The translations under genes and the position numbers were made by a program. The notes beneath the pieces were generated by a model that saw nothing but the letters and a program-made list of their open reading frames with translations, did not search any database and had not been told where the DNA came from. Positions 53,294 to 61,841 of a stretch of DNA of 64,000 nt are shown piece by piece (position 1 is the first letter of the stretch; each line of letters opens with the position of its first letter). The DNA is taken from positions 21,536-85,535 of the forward strand of contig JALOOG010000003.1 of NCBI GenBank assembly GCA_025454525.1, given 5' to 3'. This DNA comes from Anaerolineae bacterium (GTDB lineage Bacteria; Chloroflexota; Anaerolineae; Aggregatilineales; Phototrophicaceae).

Positions 53294-55843
53294 TTATGGC
53301 ATCGGGATCAACGCCTCTGGATCACCTGTCCTGATCAGCGGGGCCAATGTAGGCAAACTCGCGGACGGAATCCGACTTAAGCTGATCCGATCCACCGTAA
53401 ACCGTCCACTCCCCTCGATCATCACCGCAGATACGTTGAGGCTACTCACCGTACCGACCACCAACCGACTCACCGCTAAGGGTTGATAAGCATACGTCCC
53501 CGGTGGCACGACGATCCGCAAACGAGATCGTGTACCGTCGCTGTAACGGATCATCGCACGGATCTCACCTCCCACCGATACATTACGCCCGCTCACCACC
53601 GCCGCTAAAATCGCCCGATCGCCAATCTGATACGGTTGATGATCAAGCCATTGTTGGAGATAAGCAGTTTGCCCGGGATCCCCCGCAAAGGTGAAACCAC
53701 ATGCGCTTAAATGTCCAAGTCCACCACAATTGAGCGCATCGCGATATAAACTTCCGCCCGTCCAATGGAGCGCCGGTTGTCCTCCCAACTCAAAATCACC
53801 ATTAGCCACACTTTCGGTACTCCCACGTCGCATCGCAATCCGATACGATCCTGCCGAGTCAGGGGTAAACTCAAAAAAGACCACGCCGGACGCAATGAGA
53901 TTGATACTGGCATAACCGTGTCCAGTGCGACCAGCCGCTAACACATTGCCAGACGCATCGCTCACACGCCAATTGGCCTCAAAACTGCCATCGATTCGCA
54001 TAAACACAAAATGTACCGCTTGCGCTGTGCCGATATTGGCCCGCCAAGACCGAAAATCAGTATGGGCATCATGCCATTCCCAACCGGCCACATCGATAAA
54101 TGGTAAACTGGGGATAGCATTCGCCCAAGCCGCGATCCCATATGTTCCTTGTGTACCGACATTCGGCACATAATGAAGATAGAGCGTTCCGGAGATCGGC
54201 CCCGCGTAAGAGATCAGTCCGCGGCCGGTGGAGGAAGTGCGTGTTTGAGCAAGGATCGTGCCGTTGGCATCGCGCAAGATCATCCGGCCGGTGAGTGTCC
54301 CATTGCGCCGCTGAATGTCAAAGATAATCGGCACATTGGTGCTTTGTGCGTTTAAGCGCCAACGCTGCTCACCGTTAAATGAGGCCTCTTGTGTCACCCC
54401 GTAACTCAAATTTCCCATGTGACGATACCCGATATAGATCAAACGAGAGGTCGTCCACCCCCCACTGTTAGCGACCGTATCACCCTGTTGAGCGCGTAGG
54501 TAATAAGGGCCATTCGGTAAGGCAGGGATCGAGATTGTGGTGCTGGTTGACCAACGTCCATCACGAATCACATTGTCAAATTCAGGACTCGAAAAATCAG
54601 CTTGGTTATCGATCTGCACGCGATAATCGGCTTGCCCCGTGTAATTCAAGGTGCCAGGGCGCAAGCTGACGTTAAACGGCGTATAAACCACCGTCTCTGC
54701 CAGCGGTGAGACAATTTCAGGGACACCGGGCTGATTATTCAACCCAAAATAGTCTAAAATGCCTTCATACGTGCCAAACGCGAGTAACCGCCGGAAGTGA
54801 GCATCTTGCAGAAAGGCGTTATCAGGATATTGTTGATCCATAAACGCGCCTTCGATCAAGATCGCCGGCCGTGTCGCTAGGCGATTTTCACCATAATCTC
54901 CATCAAAACCCGCCACGCCACGATTACGCCAACTTGGGGCATAATCCCCGCGAATACGGGCGATCAATTTGCTCTCAACGCTTTTGGCTAAGCGATAACT
55001 TTCCGTTTGATAGCCGTTGGTGCTGTCATAAAGGATATAAGTGCCACCGTTCCAACCACAACCATTATTACACCCGCCGTTATTGTGAAAATTGATTAGA
55101 ATGTCGCTATTACGGTAATTGGCATACAACGGACGGGCGCGCAGATCACTCGCCCATGCGTCCGATCCAGTGTTCCATATGGACGCAGGAATCCCGATCG
55201 ACTCTAGGTAGAGTGCGCTGTTTTCTTCCCAACGAGGATAACCGGACGGGCCATTGCCCGCGTTTTTATCTCGGTTGCGTGTGACATACACGGTTGCTCC
55301 CGCGTTCGTCAACAGCGTATACAGTTCCATGATGATCTCGGCGTTCACCTTATCTTCGACAATGCCCCACCAGTCATTGCGCTGAAACCGATAACAACCA
55401 CATCTCTCATACCATGTCCAACCATGTCCGGCGCTAAGGGTGACGGAACGACCGCTAAGTGGCCCGCGGAGGGTGTTAGGTGTGCTAGGCGCGGCCGGCA
55501 AGATCAGGGGCGGTGTTTCTCTGGTTAAAGGCGTACCTTCGATCAAGGTGATAAATTCGACATCCGTTAGCTTAAAATCTGGCAACAAGTAGATCGCGTT
55601 GATGCCACGCTGAAAACTATCCTGAAAATTCGGGGATTGGGATGCCGCCCGATTAAAATTGAGGGTGATCTGACGGCCATTAACTTGGACGCTCAGGAGA
55701 CGAAGATCGGCGCTCCCTGTTGTATTCAATTCGGCGTTAAACGCCTTTATAATTTGATCAGAGAGCGTCTCTTGTGCGCTCACTGTGACGTTTAAAAGGA
55801 TCATCAGGGCGCTTAAGAGCAAGCCCACAAATAAACGAGTCAT
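53294..55843 (-). CDS. Secreted N-acetylmuramoyl-L-alanine amidase with C-terminal IPMP module
   Basis: 849 residues. The signal peptide is LFVGLLLSALMILLNVTVSA. Residues 25-110 resemble a GerMN-type domain. Residues 125-375 are an Amidase_3 catalytic domain: VTLSAGHGWTW (zinc His), KVNAEIIMEL (Glu), DILINFHNNGG (His) and AILIEGAFMD (catalytic Glu). It would cut the lactyl-amide bond of peptidoglycan. Residues 380-680 hold Ig-like and PPC-like domains. Residues 690-830 are the shared C-terminal module (NGDFELGG, LNCGGLGHLSACGFTF) and the protein ends in EALIPMP. An amidase with this tail suggests that the IPMP proteins act at the cell wall. Confidence 0.85.
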   Translation of the reverse strand: MTRLFVGLLLSALMILLNVTVSAQETLSDQIIKAFNAELNTTGSADLRLLSVQVNGRQITLNFNRAASQSPNFQDSFQRGINAIYLLPDFKLTDVEFITLIEGTPLTRETPPLILPAAPSTPNTLRGPLSGRSVTLSAGHGWTWYERCGCYRFQRNDWWGIVEDKVNAEIIMELYTLLTNAGATVYVTRNRDKNAGNGPSGYPRWEENSALYLESIGIPASIWNTGSDAWASDLRARPLYANYRNSDILINFHNNGGCNNGCGWNGGTYILYDSTNGYQTESYRLAKSVESKLIARIRGDYAPSWRNRGVAGFDGDYGENRLATRPAILIEGAFMDQQYPDNAFLQDAHFRRLLAFGTYEGILDYFGLNNQPGVPEIVSPLAETVVYTPFNVSLRPGTLNYTGQADYRVQIDNQADFSSPEFDNVIRDGRWSTSTTISIPALPNGPYYLRAQQGDTVANSGGWTTSRLIYIGYRHMGNLSYGVTQEASFNGEQRWRLNAQSTNVPIIFDIQRRNGTLTGRMILRDANGTILAQTRTSSTGRGLISYAGPISGTLYLHYVPNVGTQGTYGIAAWANAIPSLPFIDVAGWEWHDAHTDFRSWRANIGTAQAVHFVFMRIDGSFEANWRVSDASGNVLAAGRTGHGYASINLIASGVVFFEFTPDSAGSYRIAMRRGSTESVANGDFELGGQPALHWTGGSLYRDALNCGGLGHLSACGFTFAGDPGQTAYLQQWLDHQPYQIGDRAILAAVVSGRNVSVGGEIRAMIRYSDGTRSRLRIVVPPGTYAYQPLAVSRLVVGTVSSLNVSAVMIEGSGRFTVDRISLSRIPSASLPTLAPLIRTGDPEALIPMP
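53370..53812 (-). other. C-terminal module with cysteine pair, copy 3 (amidase)
   Basis: Residues ~680-825. The opening ANGDFELGG, the cysteine pair (LNCGGLGHLSACGFTFAG), a Gly-Asp turn before the central strands and the closing FTVDRISLSRI follow the same order as copies 1 and 2. A 20-residue tail then leads to IPMP. Confidence 0.6.
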
Positions 55844-56052
55844 CGCATCCCGCCTCTATTTGCTATGCAACACGCGGATGAAATCGATCCATGGGATCGC
55901 GTTCAGGTTTGAGTTGATAATGAGCATAGCATAATTTGAACGGCCCGGCGGGTGAACTTTGGTACGAAAAAACAAACCCTCATGGTGATCGCTTGGTGTC
56001 TCATCATCTTGTGTTCACCGGGGTTAATTGCCCGTCTACGCTAACGGTTTTC

Positions 56053-56080
56053 AAAAACCCCCTCGTTATGGAGGGGGTTT
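56053..56080 (-). terminator. Terminator of the DUF4139 gene
   Basis: Arms AAACCCCCTC and GAGGGGGTTT with a six-base loop, followed by T5 on the minus strand, ten bases beyond the stop at 56090. No gene is seen in the remainder of the 246-base gap up to the amidase start. Confidence 0.85.
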
Positions 56081-56089
56081 CGATGAGGT

Positions 56090-57586
56090 TTAACGGGGAT
56101 AGCTATACTGCACGGTGTAGGTGATGACCACTTCCGCGCCCGGTTCCACCCGTGCCACAAATTCAATCGTAGCGGAGTCTAACTGGGTGTACTCCATGGA
56201 GGCGTTGAGGATCTCCCAATTGCTCCAACGGCTTAAGCGTTCCGGCACGCGGATCTCTACGGTTTCGGTTTCCTTGCGATTCCGTAGACGGATCTCAAAG
56301 GTCTCTTGCATCACCGTGTCACTGATCAACCGGAAACCGGTTTGCGTGCGTTCTCCCACCAGATCAAAGGCGTTCCCAAGATAGATCATCACATCTTCGC
56401 CTTCTGGGGTATGGCCGATCTGATTCTCACCGATCAACAACGGCGCGCCGTCGATGTCCTGTTGATACACCCGCATCCGACCGGCCGGAAGATCCGCACC
56501 GAGTCCACTTTCTTCGGCGGTGCTAAACTCAAGGTAGTTCCCGATCGTCGTGATTCCGGTCTGATTGTAATATTGATCGGTGTTCACATAGAAGTAACCA
56601 TAGAATGGCGCACTGGCATCATACACAAAGAAGGTTTTGGCTGCGATGTTCGTGCCGCTCACAAATTCGACTTGTTTGGTCTCGTTATCGCCCACCGTGA
56701 CCGGACGCGGGATCTCATAGAGTTGATACTCAAAAAATTCGCGTTGTTGCACAGGTTCTGGGGCCGCTGCCGGCACCGCCATATCCATCTCAAACTCAGC
56801 CACCCTAAGCACTTCAGGCATGATCCGGTTGACATCCCCCGCGATCAATTTCACTTGTGCATCCCGATACGCCGCGCCGCTGGTATTGGTGAGCGTTACC
56901 CATCCGTTCAGGTCAAGGCTCTGATTCCCTTGCGCTAATAACACATTGTAATCGGCCGTCCAGCCCATACCGCTGGCCAAGTAGGTCAATTCGACCTGTT
57001 GCTCACCCGCTTGTCCGGCGAATACTTGCCAACGCAAGGTCGGACGGGTAATCAAACCAGAAGGTAATTGTGGGAAGCGTACATCACGGGCTTGCGCGGC
57101 GCTTAACACCACCACTTCACCGTTGTCTTGTTGCAAGATGATCGATCCATTGCGGCCGCTTAACAGTGTTCCGGTGTACACTGTGCCGTCCATCATCGTC
57201 ACCACGATCACTTGATCGATATAACGGGCCAACAATGCAGACGTATCCACCAGATCGAACACGTAATTCTGTTCCATCACCATCGTACCGATCGGATCGG
57301 TCAACGATTTAAAATTGACCGAAGTCGCATCGATCGTCGCGGCCACATCGGTAAAGTTGATCACATTTTCGCCGGCCGCAAAGGTGAACGTGCGACGGTC
57401 TTGGATCAACGCCGACCCTTGATTATAAATGGTGACACTCACGCCGTTACGGGTCATCTCCGCGGACTCCTCATCGGTTTCAGGGGTTTCAGTTGCTTCG
57501 GGAGTAGCCTCTTGCGCCGCGATCAGCGATAAGCTGACCAATAACAAGGCCACGATGGAAAAGATCCAGAAAAAACGCGCTCTCAT
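56090..57586 (-). CDS. Secreted DUF4139 domain protein
   Basis: 498 residues. The signal peptide is FFWIFSIVALLLVSLSLIAA, followed by a Glu/Thr/Pro-rich linker. From residue 45 on it is a DUF4139-type protein: VTIYNQGSALIQDRRTF, a segment around QVIVVTMMDGTVYTGTLL, LTYLASGMGWTADYNVLL and WVTLTNTSGAAYRDAQV. The end has FEIRLRNRKETETVEIRVPE. DUF4139 proteins are beta-rich and exported; no activity has been firmly assigned. AAGGAG precedes the start. It follows the small membrane protein gene by 20 bases. Confidence 0.8.
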   Translation of the reverse strand: MRARFFWIFSIVALLLVSLSLIAAQEATPEATETPETDEESAEMTRNGVSVTIYNQGSALIQDRRTFTFAAGENVINFTDVAATIDATSVNFKSLTDPIGTMVMEQNYVFDLVDTSALLARYIDQVIVVTMMDGTVYTGTLLSGRNGSIILQQDNGEVVVLSAAQARDVRFPQLPSGLITRPTLRWQVFAGQAGEQQVELTYLASGMGWTADYNVLLAQGNQSLDLNGWVTLTNTSGAAYRDAQVKLIAGDVNRIMPEVLRVAEFEMDMAVPAAAPEPVQQREFFEYQLYEIPRPVTVGDNETKQVEFVSGTNIAAKTFFVYDASAPFYGYFYVNTDQYYNQTGITTIGNYLEFSTAEESGLGADLPAGRMRVYQQDIDGAPLLIGENQIGHTPEGEDVMIYLGNAFDLVGERTQTGFRLISDTVMQETFEIRLRNRKETETVEIRVPERLSRWSNWEILNASMEYTQLDSATIEFVARVEPGAEVVITYTVQYSYPR

Positions 57587-57606
57587 GTCAAGCTCCTTTG
57601 ATAAAT

Positions 57607-58011
57607 TTATTGAGCGGTAACTCCATTGACGATCACGGTATAAGTTGAATCAATGGCATAGTTGAGCGTGTGGGTTTCGTTATAATCGACGATGTTCCGC
57701 GGACAATTTTGTCCAGATGGGATCACCCGAAACAGATCCACATAGATCGTTTGTCCTTCCAACCGTTGTAACATCTGCACCGGATCGCTACAACCGTCTT
57801 GGATGTACCCGATCACCTGTACCGTTCCCGCCGTCAGATCGACTCGCGCCTCGTTCACTTGGATCAAGAAGGCATTCGGCGGCAACGTCATTTCCGGAGT
57901 CCGCCCGCCACGCCCGTCGCTTGAGACCCCGAAAAAGGCGAAGGCCGCCGCGATCAAAAACAGGGCTAGGATTTGGATTAAACGCTCAATTGGGTTCGGT
58001 TCAATAGCCAT
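57607..58011 (-). CDS. Small membrane-anchored protein of unknown function
   Basis: 134 residues from ATG 58011, chosen because AAGGAG lies eight bases upstream; a TTG at 58017 is less likely. One hydrophobic segment (LIQILALFLIAAAFAFFG, residues 12-30) anchors a ~100-residue extracytoplasmic domain with two cysteines (QDGCSDPV and GQNCPRNIV) and VQVIGYIQDG. This part resembles small beta-sandwich domains that occur in Chloroflexota lipoproteins. It opens a two-gene unit with the DUF4139 gene. Confidence 0.6.
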   Translation of the reverse strand: MAIEPNPIERLIQILALFLIAAAFAFFGVSSDGRGGRTPEMTLPPNAFLIQVNEARVDLTAGTVQVIGYIQDGCSDPVQMLQRLEGQTIYVDLFRVIPSGQNCPRNIVDYNETHTLNYAIDSTYTVIVNGVTAQ

Positions 58012-58094
58012 TAGCAATTCTCCTTACGGTGGGTAAGACGATCAAAGATAGGATTTAGTTCCCCCCAGATTGTACCATTTTGGCACAAGGGGCG

Positions 58095-58262
58095 GTGATG
58101 CAATCTCGAGACATTTGTGACGACTTTTTCGCTCATTTGTGCTATCCTGATCACAACGCCAACTTATTCGGTTTTGGAGCGCGATCGATGGATGTTTTTG
58201 TTTTGTCCCTATTTAAAAATGACAATAGGTCTTACGATGCGGCTGTCGAAAAACTTTTTCCT
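58095..58262 (+). repeat. Intergenic element copy C: eroded operator, promoter and T-run
   Basis: The segment has GAGACATTTGTGACGACTTTTT (imperfect version of the operator), then GCTCATTTGTGCTATCCT with the -10 box at 58140-58148, a ~105-base stretch with TAGGTCTTACGAT (58226-58238) and a T5 run near 58259. Copies A and B have the intact operator and -10. The gap around it (58018-58285) contains no gene. Confidence 0.5.
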
Positions 58263-58285
58263 TTTGCCGCCGCACTTGCCGTGAT

Positions 58286-59386
58286 TTATGGACGATTGTG
58301 TTTAGCATTATTCTTTTCGATCATCTCGCGTGCTGCATCAGGATCGCTCCCCCCATTGGCGATATATTCCTCAAAATCCTGATTAGAGCGGATATAATCC
58401 CCTAAGCGCATGTAGGCCGTGCCGCGTTGCCAATAGATCTCGGTGCGCGGGATCAAGCTTAGGGACTGGGTGTAATCGGCAATCGCACGTTTAAAATCAC
58501 CTGTGTAGTAGTAGGCTGTACCACGTTTGAGATACAGATCGGCATTATTCGGACTCAATTGCAGCGCATTTTGGAAGTGTTGCAAGGCGCTTTGATAGCG
58601 TTCTTCTTCAAGGTCGACTTGTCCACTCACCAGATAGGCAGTTGTGTTAGCGGGATCAAGCCGGATCGCGTATTGTGCTTCTTGATAAGCACCGTCAAAA
58701 TCTTCCATACCGAGGCGAGCGCGGGCGATCTGTGCATACGCTTCGGCCAAGTTAGGATGCAATTGGAGCGCGTGTTCGCAATCCATGATCGCATAATCCC
58801 AGTTATTGGCTTCGATATGTTGTTTCGCTCGCTCGATATAGCGCTCCACTTCCAGATCTTCGGTGCTGACTTTCGGCTGACTTTTAGCGACGTGTTGTTT
58901 TTCCTGTAGGCTTTGGTTCTCTTGAGGCGGCGTGGGATGCAAGACGACTTCTAACGGGACGCGCAAAAAACGTTCCCGTAGCCGTTCCATGGCCTCATCA
59001 AAATAATCGGTGTAAACACGGATGGCGTTATACGACGGTAATACCGACAATTTTCCGGTGAGGTATTGCGTTACGGTGCTGTATTCAAAGTTATCGAACA
59101 TCAACGGCACGATATTACGGCGTAGATCAATCGCGTGTTCGATCTCCCGACGCAACCAATCACCGGGATTAGCGCAACGTTCTAAGGCCGTGGGAGTCAA
59201 GATCAAGACAAAATGAGCGCGGGCCGCGATCTGATTCAAGAGCATTTGATCAAACGCGCCAGCATCCAACGTTTCCACATCCATAAACGTATCAAATCCG
59301 TGTGTAGACAGATTTTGATACACCGCACGGGCGATAAAACTATTGATCCGACGATAGCTAATAAACACGGTTTTCTGCACGATCAT
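58286..59386 (-). CDS. TIR-domain protein with tetratricopeptide repeats
   Basis: About 366 residues from ATG 59386; an ATG at 59407 is also possible. Residues 3-135 form a TIR domain: KTVFISYRRINSFIARAVYQ, VETLDAG (BB-loop region), ILTPTALERC and DWLRREIEHA with the glutamate at the place of the NADase catalytic Glu. Residues 190-350 are four or five TPR units (AIMDCEHALQLHPNLAEAY; YQSALQHFQNALQLSPNN). Such proteins may signal or cleave NAD upon stress. There is no nearby effector gene to support a defence role. Confidence 0.8.
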   Translation of the reverse strand: MIVQKTVFISYRRINSFIARAVYQNLSTHGFDTFMDVETLDAGAFDQMLLNQIAARAHFVLILTPTALERCANPGDWLRREIEHAIDLRRNIVPLMFDNFEYSTVTQYLTGKLSVLPSYNAIRVYTDYFDEAMERLRERFLRVPLEVVLHPTPPQENQSLQEKQHVAKSQPKVSTEDLEVERYIERAKQHIEANNWDYAIMDCEHALQLHPNLAEAYAQIARARLGMEDFDGAYQEAQYAIRLDPANTTAYLVSGQVDLEEERYQSALQHFQNALQLSPNNADLYLKRGTAYYYTGDFKRAIADYTQSLSLIPRTEIYWQRGTAYMRLGDYIRSNQDFEEYIANGGSDPDAAREMIEKNNAKHNRP

Positions 59387-59557
59387 CGTAGGGCTTTCTG
59401 ATCTCATCAATGTCGATTTATCTTGATAATCATAGCCTAAACTTCAAGACAAGCGTTCTAATCGATCAAGACTCTAGCCAGACTCAAACCAGATCTACAC
59501 ATTCTTGTGTGGCGTTAAATCCGCTATGATAGAGATGAAGGGTAGGAGGACAAATCA

Positions 59558-60121
59558 ATGGCGCTAACCGATCACTTGATCACGGTGACACAATTTGAGC
59601 AGTGGATCGCCTTGCCTGAAAACGCGCAACGCCGTTTGGAGTTGTTTCACGGAAGGATCGTTGAGGATATGACCACGGAAGAACACGGGCAAATTGTCGC
59701 GACTCTGATCACCTGTTTAAACCTGTTTATCAGGCAACATCGTTTAGGGCGCTTGACGACAGAAACCGATCATCGTCACCCAGATGATCCGGCGACCGTA
59801 GTGCGGCCCGATATTTCATTTACGACAGTAGCGCGCTTGCAACCGTTGATCACACAAGGCATTGTCCCTCAAATGCCGGATCTGGCCGTTGAGGTAAAAT
59901 CCCCGGAAAACACCTTTATCGAATTGCGCGAAAAAGCCCTCTATTACCTCAAACATGGTGCAAGCGAGATCTGGTTGGTGTTTCCGGAATATCAAAGTGT
60001 TGAAGTCCATAACGCCGGGCCGGTTCAGGTGTATCAGATCGCCGATACTTTAGAAAGTCCGGATCTGTTGCCGGGTTTTGCGCTCCCAGTCACCGATATT
60101 TTTAGCGATGAGGGGAAATGA
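59558..60121 (+). CDS. Uma2-family protein, copy 1
   Basis: 187 residues of the Uma2 (DUF820) family, a PD-(D/E)XK-like nuclease fold common in Cyanobacteria and Chloroflexota. The catalytic arrangement is visible: ELFHGRIVEDM with Glu, then VVRPDISFTT (Asp), then DLAVEVKSPENT with Glu and Lys. The C-terminal half has LKHGASEIWLVFPEYQ. It is followed 4 bases later by the second copy. The first 36 and last 80 codons are almost the same in the two copies while the middle differs. Substrate and role are unknown. Confidence 0.85.
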   Translation: MALTDHLITVTQFEQWIALPENAQRRLELFHGRIVEDMTTEEHGQIVATLITCLNLFIRQHRLGRLTTETDHRHPDDPATVVRPDISFTTVARLQPLITQGIVPQMPDLAVEVKSPENTFIELREKALYYLKHGASEIWLVFPEYQSVEVHNAGPVQVYQIADTLESPDLLPGFALPVTDIFSDEGK

Positions 60122-60125
60122 AGCT

Positions 60126-60680
60126 ATGGTACTAACCGATCACTTGATCACGGTGACACAATTTGAGCAGTGGATCGCCTTGCCTGAAAACGCGCAACGC
60201 CGTTTGGAGTTGTTTCACGGAAGGATCATTGAAGACGTGACCACAGAAGAACACAGCATCATCGCGGCCAATATTTACGATGCGTTGCGCGCATGGGTCA
60301 AACAAGGCCCGTTTGGACGGGTGTTGTTTGAGGTGTATCATCGCTCACCTGATGATGAATACACCGTCGTGATCCCGGATGTGGAGTTTACCCGTCAAGC
60401 ACGTTTATTAGCGGTCACTCGACAAGGTGCAGTCCCACAAATGCCGGATCTGGCCGTTGAGGTAAAATCCCCGGGAAACACCTTTATCGAATTGCGTGAA
60501 AAAGCCCTCTATTACCTCAAACATGGTGCAAGCGAGGTCTGGTTGGTGTTTCCGGAACGTCAAAGTGTTGAAGTCCATAACGCCGGGCCGGTTCAGGTGT
60601 ATCAGATCGCCGATACTTTAGAAAGTCCGGATCTGTTGCCGGGTTTTGCTCTCCCCGTCACCGATATTTTCAGCAATTAA
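60126..60680 (+). CDS. Uma2-family protein, copy 2
   Basis: 185 residues from ATG 60126 (a GAGGGG site lies upstream within the previous gene end; a longer frame from 60078 would overlap copy 1). It begins MVLTDHLITVTQFEQWIA, almost the same as copy 1, then diverges between codons 38 and 105 (SIIAANIYDALRAWVKQ), and re-joins at MPDLAVEVKSPGNT. Catalytic Asp/Glu/Lys positions are kept. The pattern suggests a duplication, with recombination or gene conversion at both ends and selection for a different middle part. Confidence 0.85.
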   Translation: MVLTDHLITVTQFEQWIALPENAQRRLELFHGRIIEDVTTEEHSIIAANIYDALRAWVKQGPFGRVLFEVYHRSPDDEYTVVIPDVEFTRQARLLAVTRQGAVPQMPDLAVEVKSPGNTFIELREKALYYLKHGASEVWLVFPERQSVEVHNAGPVQVYQIADTLESPDLLPGFALPVTDIFSN

Positions 60681-60755
60681 CGTAACGCTATTGACGATCG
60701 GCGTATTTAGGCGGATCATGATCCTCTGTCAACAATGTTTGAGAGAGGAAATTCC

Positions 60756-61841
60756 ATGAAATTAGGTTTGATGATCCTGATGCTAGTGCTGAGTGCAACC
60801 CTGCAAACCACCGAACCCCCCACAACCGTGATCACTGCCCAAAACATCGCCCAACTCCAACCCGATGTCGCCTTTGAATTTGCGGATCTTCCAACCGAGA
60901 TCACGATCGACTCTGGGTGGTTTACGTTAAGTCCGAATGGTCAATACGCCGCTTTGGTGCGACGTGAAGGCGGTTTATTGATCTACGATCTCCACACAGG
61001 GGAAACCGATACCTTTACCTTACGCTCCGAAGGTGGCGATCCGGCCACCGTCTTGGACGCACGGTTTGACCAGACGAGCGCCCAAGTGGCCGCAATCCAT
61101 ACCGACGGGATCGATTTTTTCGCGTCGGTGCATTCGGTCTTTGCCGATACGATCACACTGGATTACCCAGAGGATCGGGGTTTACCGGTGAGGGTATGGT
61201 TTGATGCGGATGCCCCGTATCTCTGGTTTGAGTCGATGCCGATTGAACCTGATGATCCGTTTGAAGTGATCCGCTTGCCCCTACCCGAAGCTGAAGATCA
61301 AACCCTCATCGCGATCCCTAACACAGCCGAACAAGAAACTACCGCTTTTGTGCGGATCGGACGCATCCCCGCACCTTATGCGATCACCTCAACGCCGGAA
61401 GGATTGGTGCGCTTGTGGGATCTGCAAACGGGTGAGGTGATCAGCGAGGTTGAATTACCGACCGTCCCGGTTTTTGGTCGGATCAACGAAAACACCGGAA
61501 TGCAACTCACTTGGCGCGATCCGCTTTCCGAGTCGCTACAATTGTTGGATTTTGCGACAGGGGAAAACCGAGAGATCGCTACGATCGGTGGGGACTATAT
61601 TCAGGCGTTGATGCTCACCTCTGCGGCTGATGTGATCCTTGCCGTGCATATCGGTGAGGAGGCGATCGTGCGTGCTTGGATCAGCGAGTCCGGCGAAGTG
61701 ATCGATTTAGGCCCCTACCGGATGTGTAATCGTGTCCCGGATATGGTGCAGTTGAGTCAAGACGGTACGACACTGGTGATCGGTTGCGATCTGGGCTTGG
61801 AAGTATGGCGCATCGGCGATCCTAACGCGCAAAACGAATAA
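60756..61841 (+). CDS. Secreted beta-propeller protein, WD40/quinoprotein-like
   Basis: 361 residues from ATG 60756, with GAGAGG upstream. The signal peptide is KLGLMILMLVLSATLQ. The mature protein has the alternation of blades of a beta-propeller: FTLSPNGQYAALVRREGG, LLIYDLHTGETDTF, LVRLWDLQTGEVI and LVIGCDLGLEVW. No catalytic residues are seen. The role may be ligand or protein binding outside the membrane. Its last 20 bases overlap the end of the convergent pseudo-receiver gene. Confidence 0.7.
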   Translation: MKLGLMILMLVLSATLQTTEPPTTVITAQNIAQLQPDVAFEFADLPTEITIDSGWFTLSPNGQYAALVRREGGLLIYDLHTGETDTFTLRSEGGDPATVLDARFDQTSAQVAAIHTDGIDFFASVHSVFADTITLDYPEDRGLPVRVWFDADAPYLWFESMPIEPDDPFEVIRLPLPEAEDQTLIAIPNTAEQETTAFVRIGRIPAPYAITSTPEGLVRLWDLQTGEVISEVELPTVPVFGRINENTGMQLTWRDPLSESLQLLDFATGENREIATIGGDYIQALMLTSAADVILAVHIGEEAIVRAWISESGEVIDLGPYRMCNRVPDMVQLSQDGTTLVIGCDLGLEVWRIGDPNAQNE

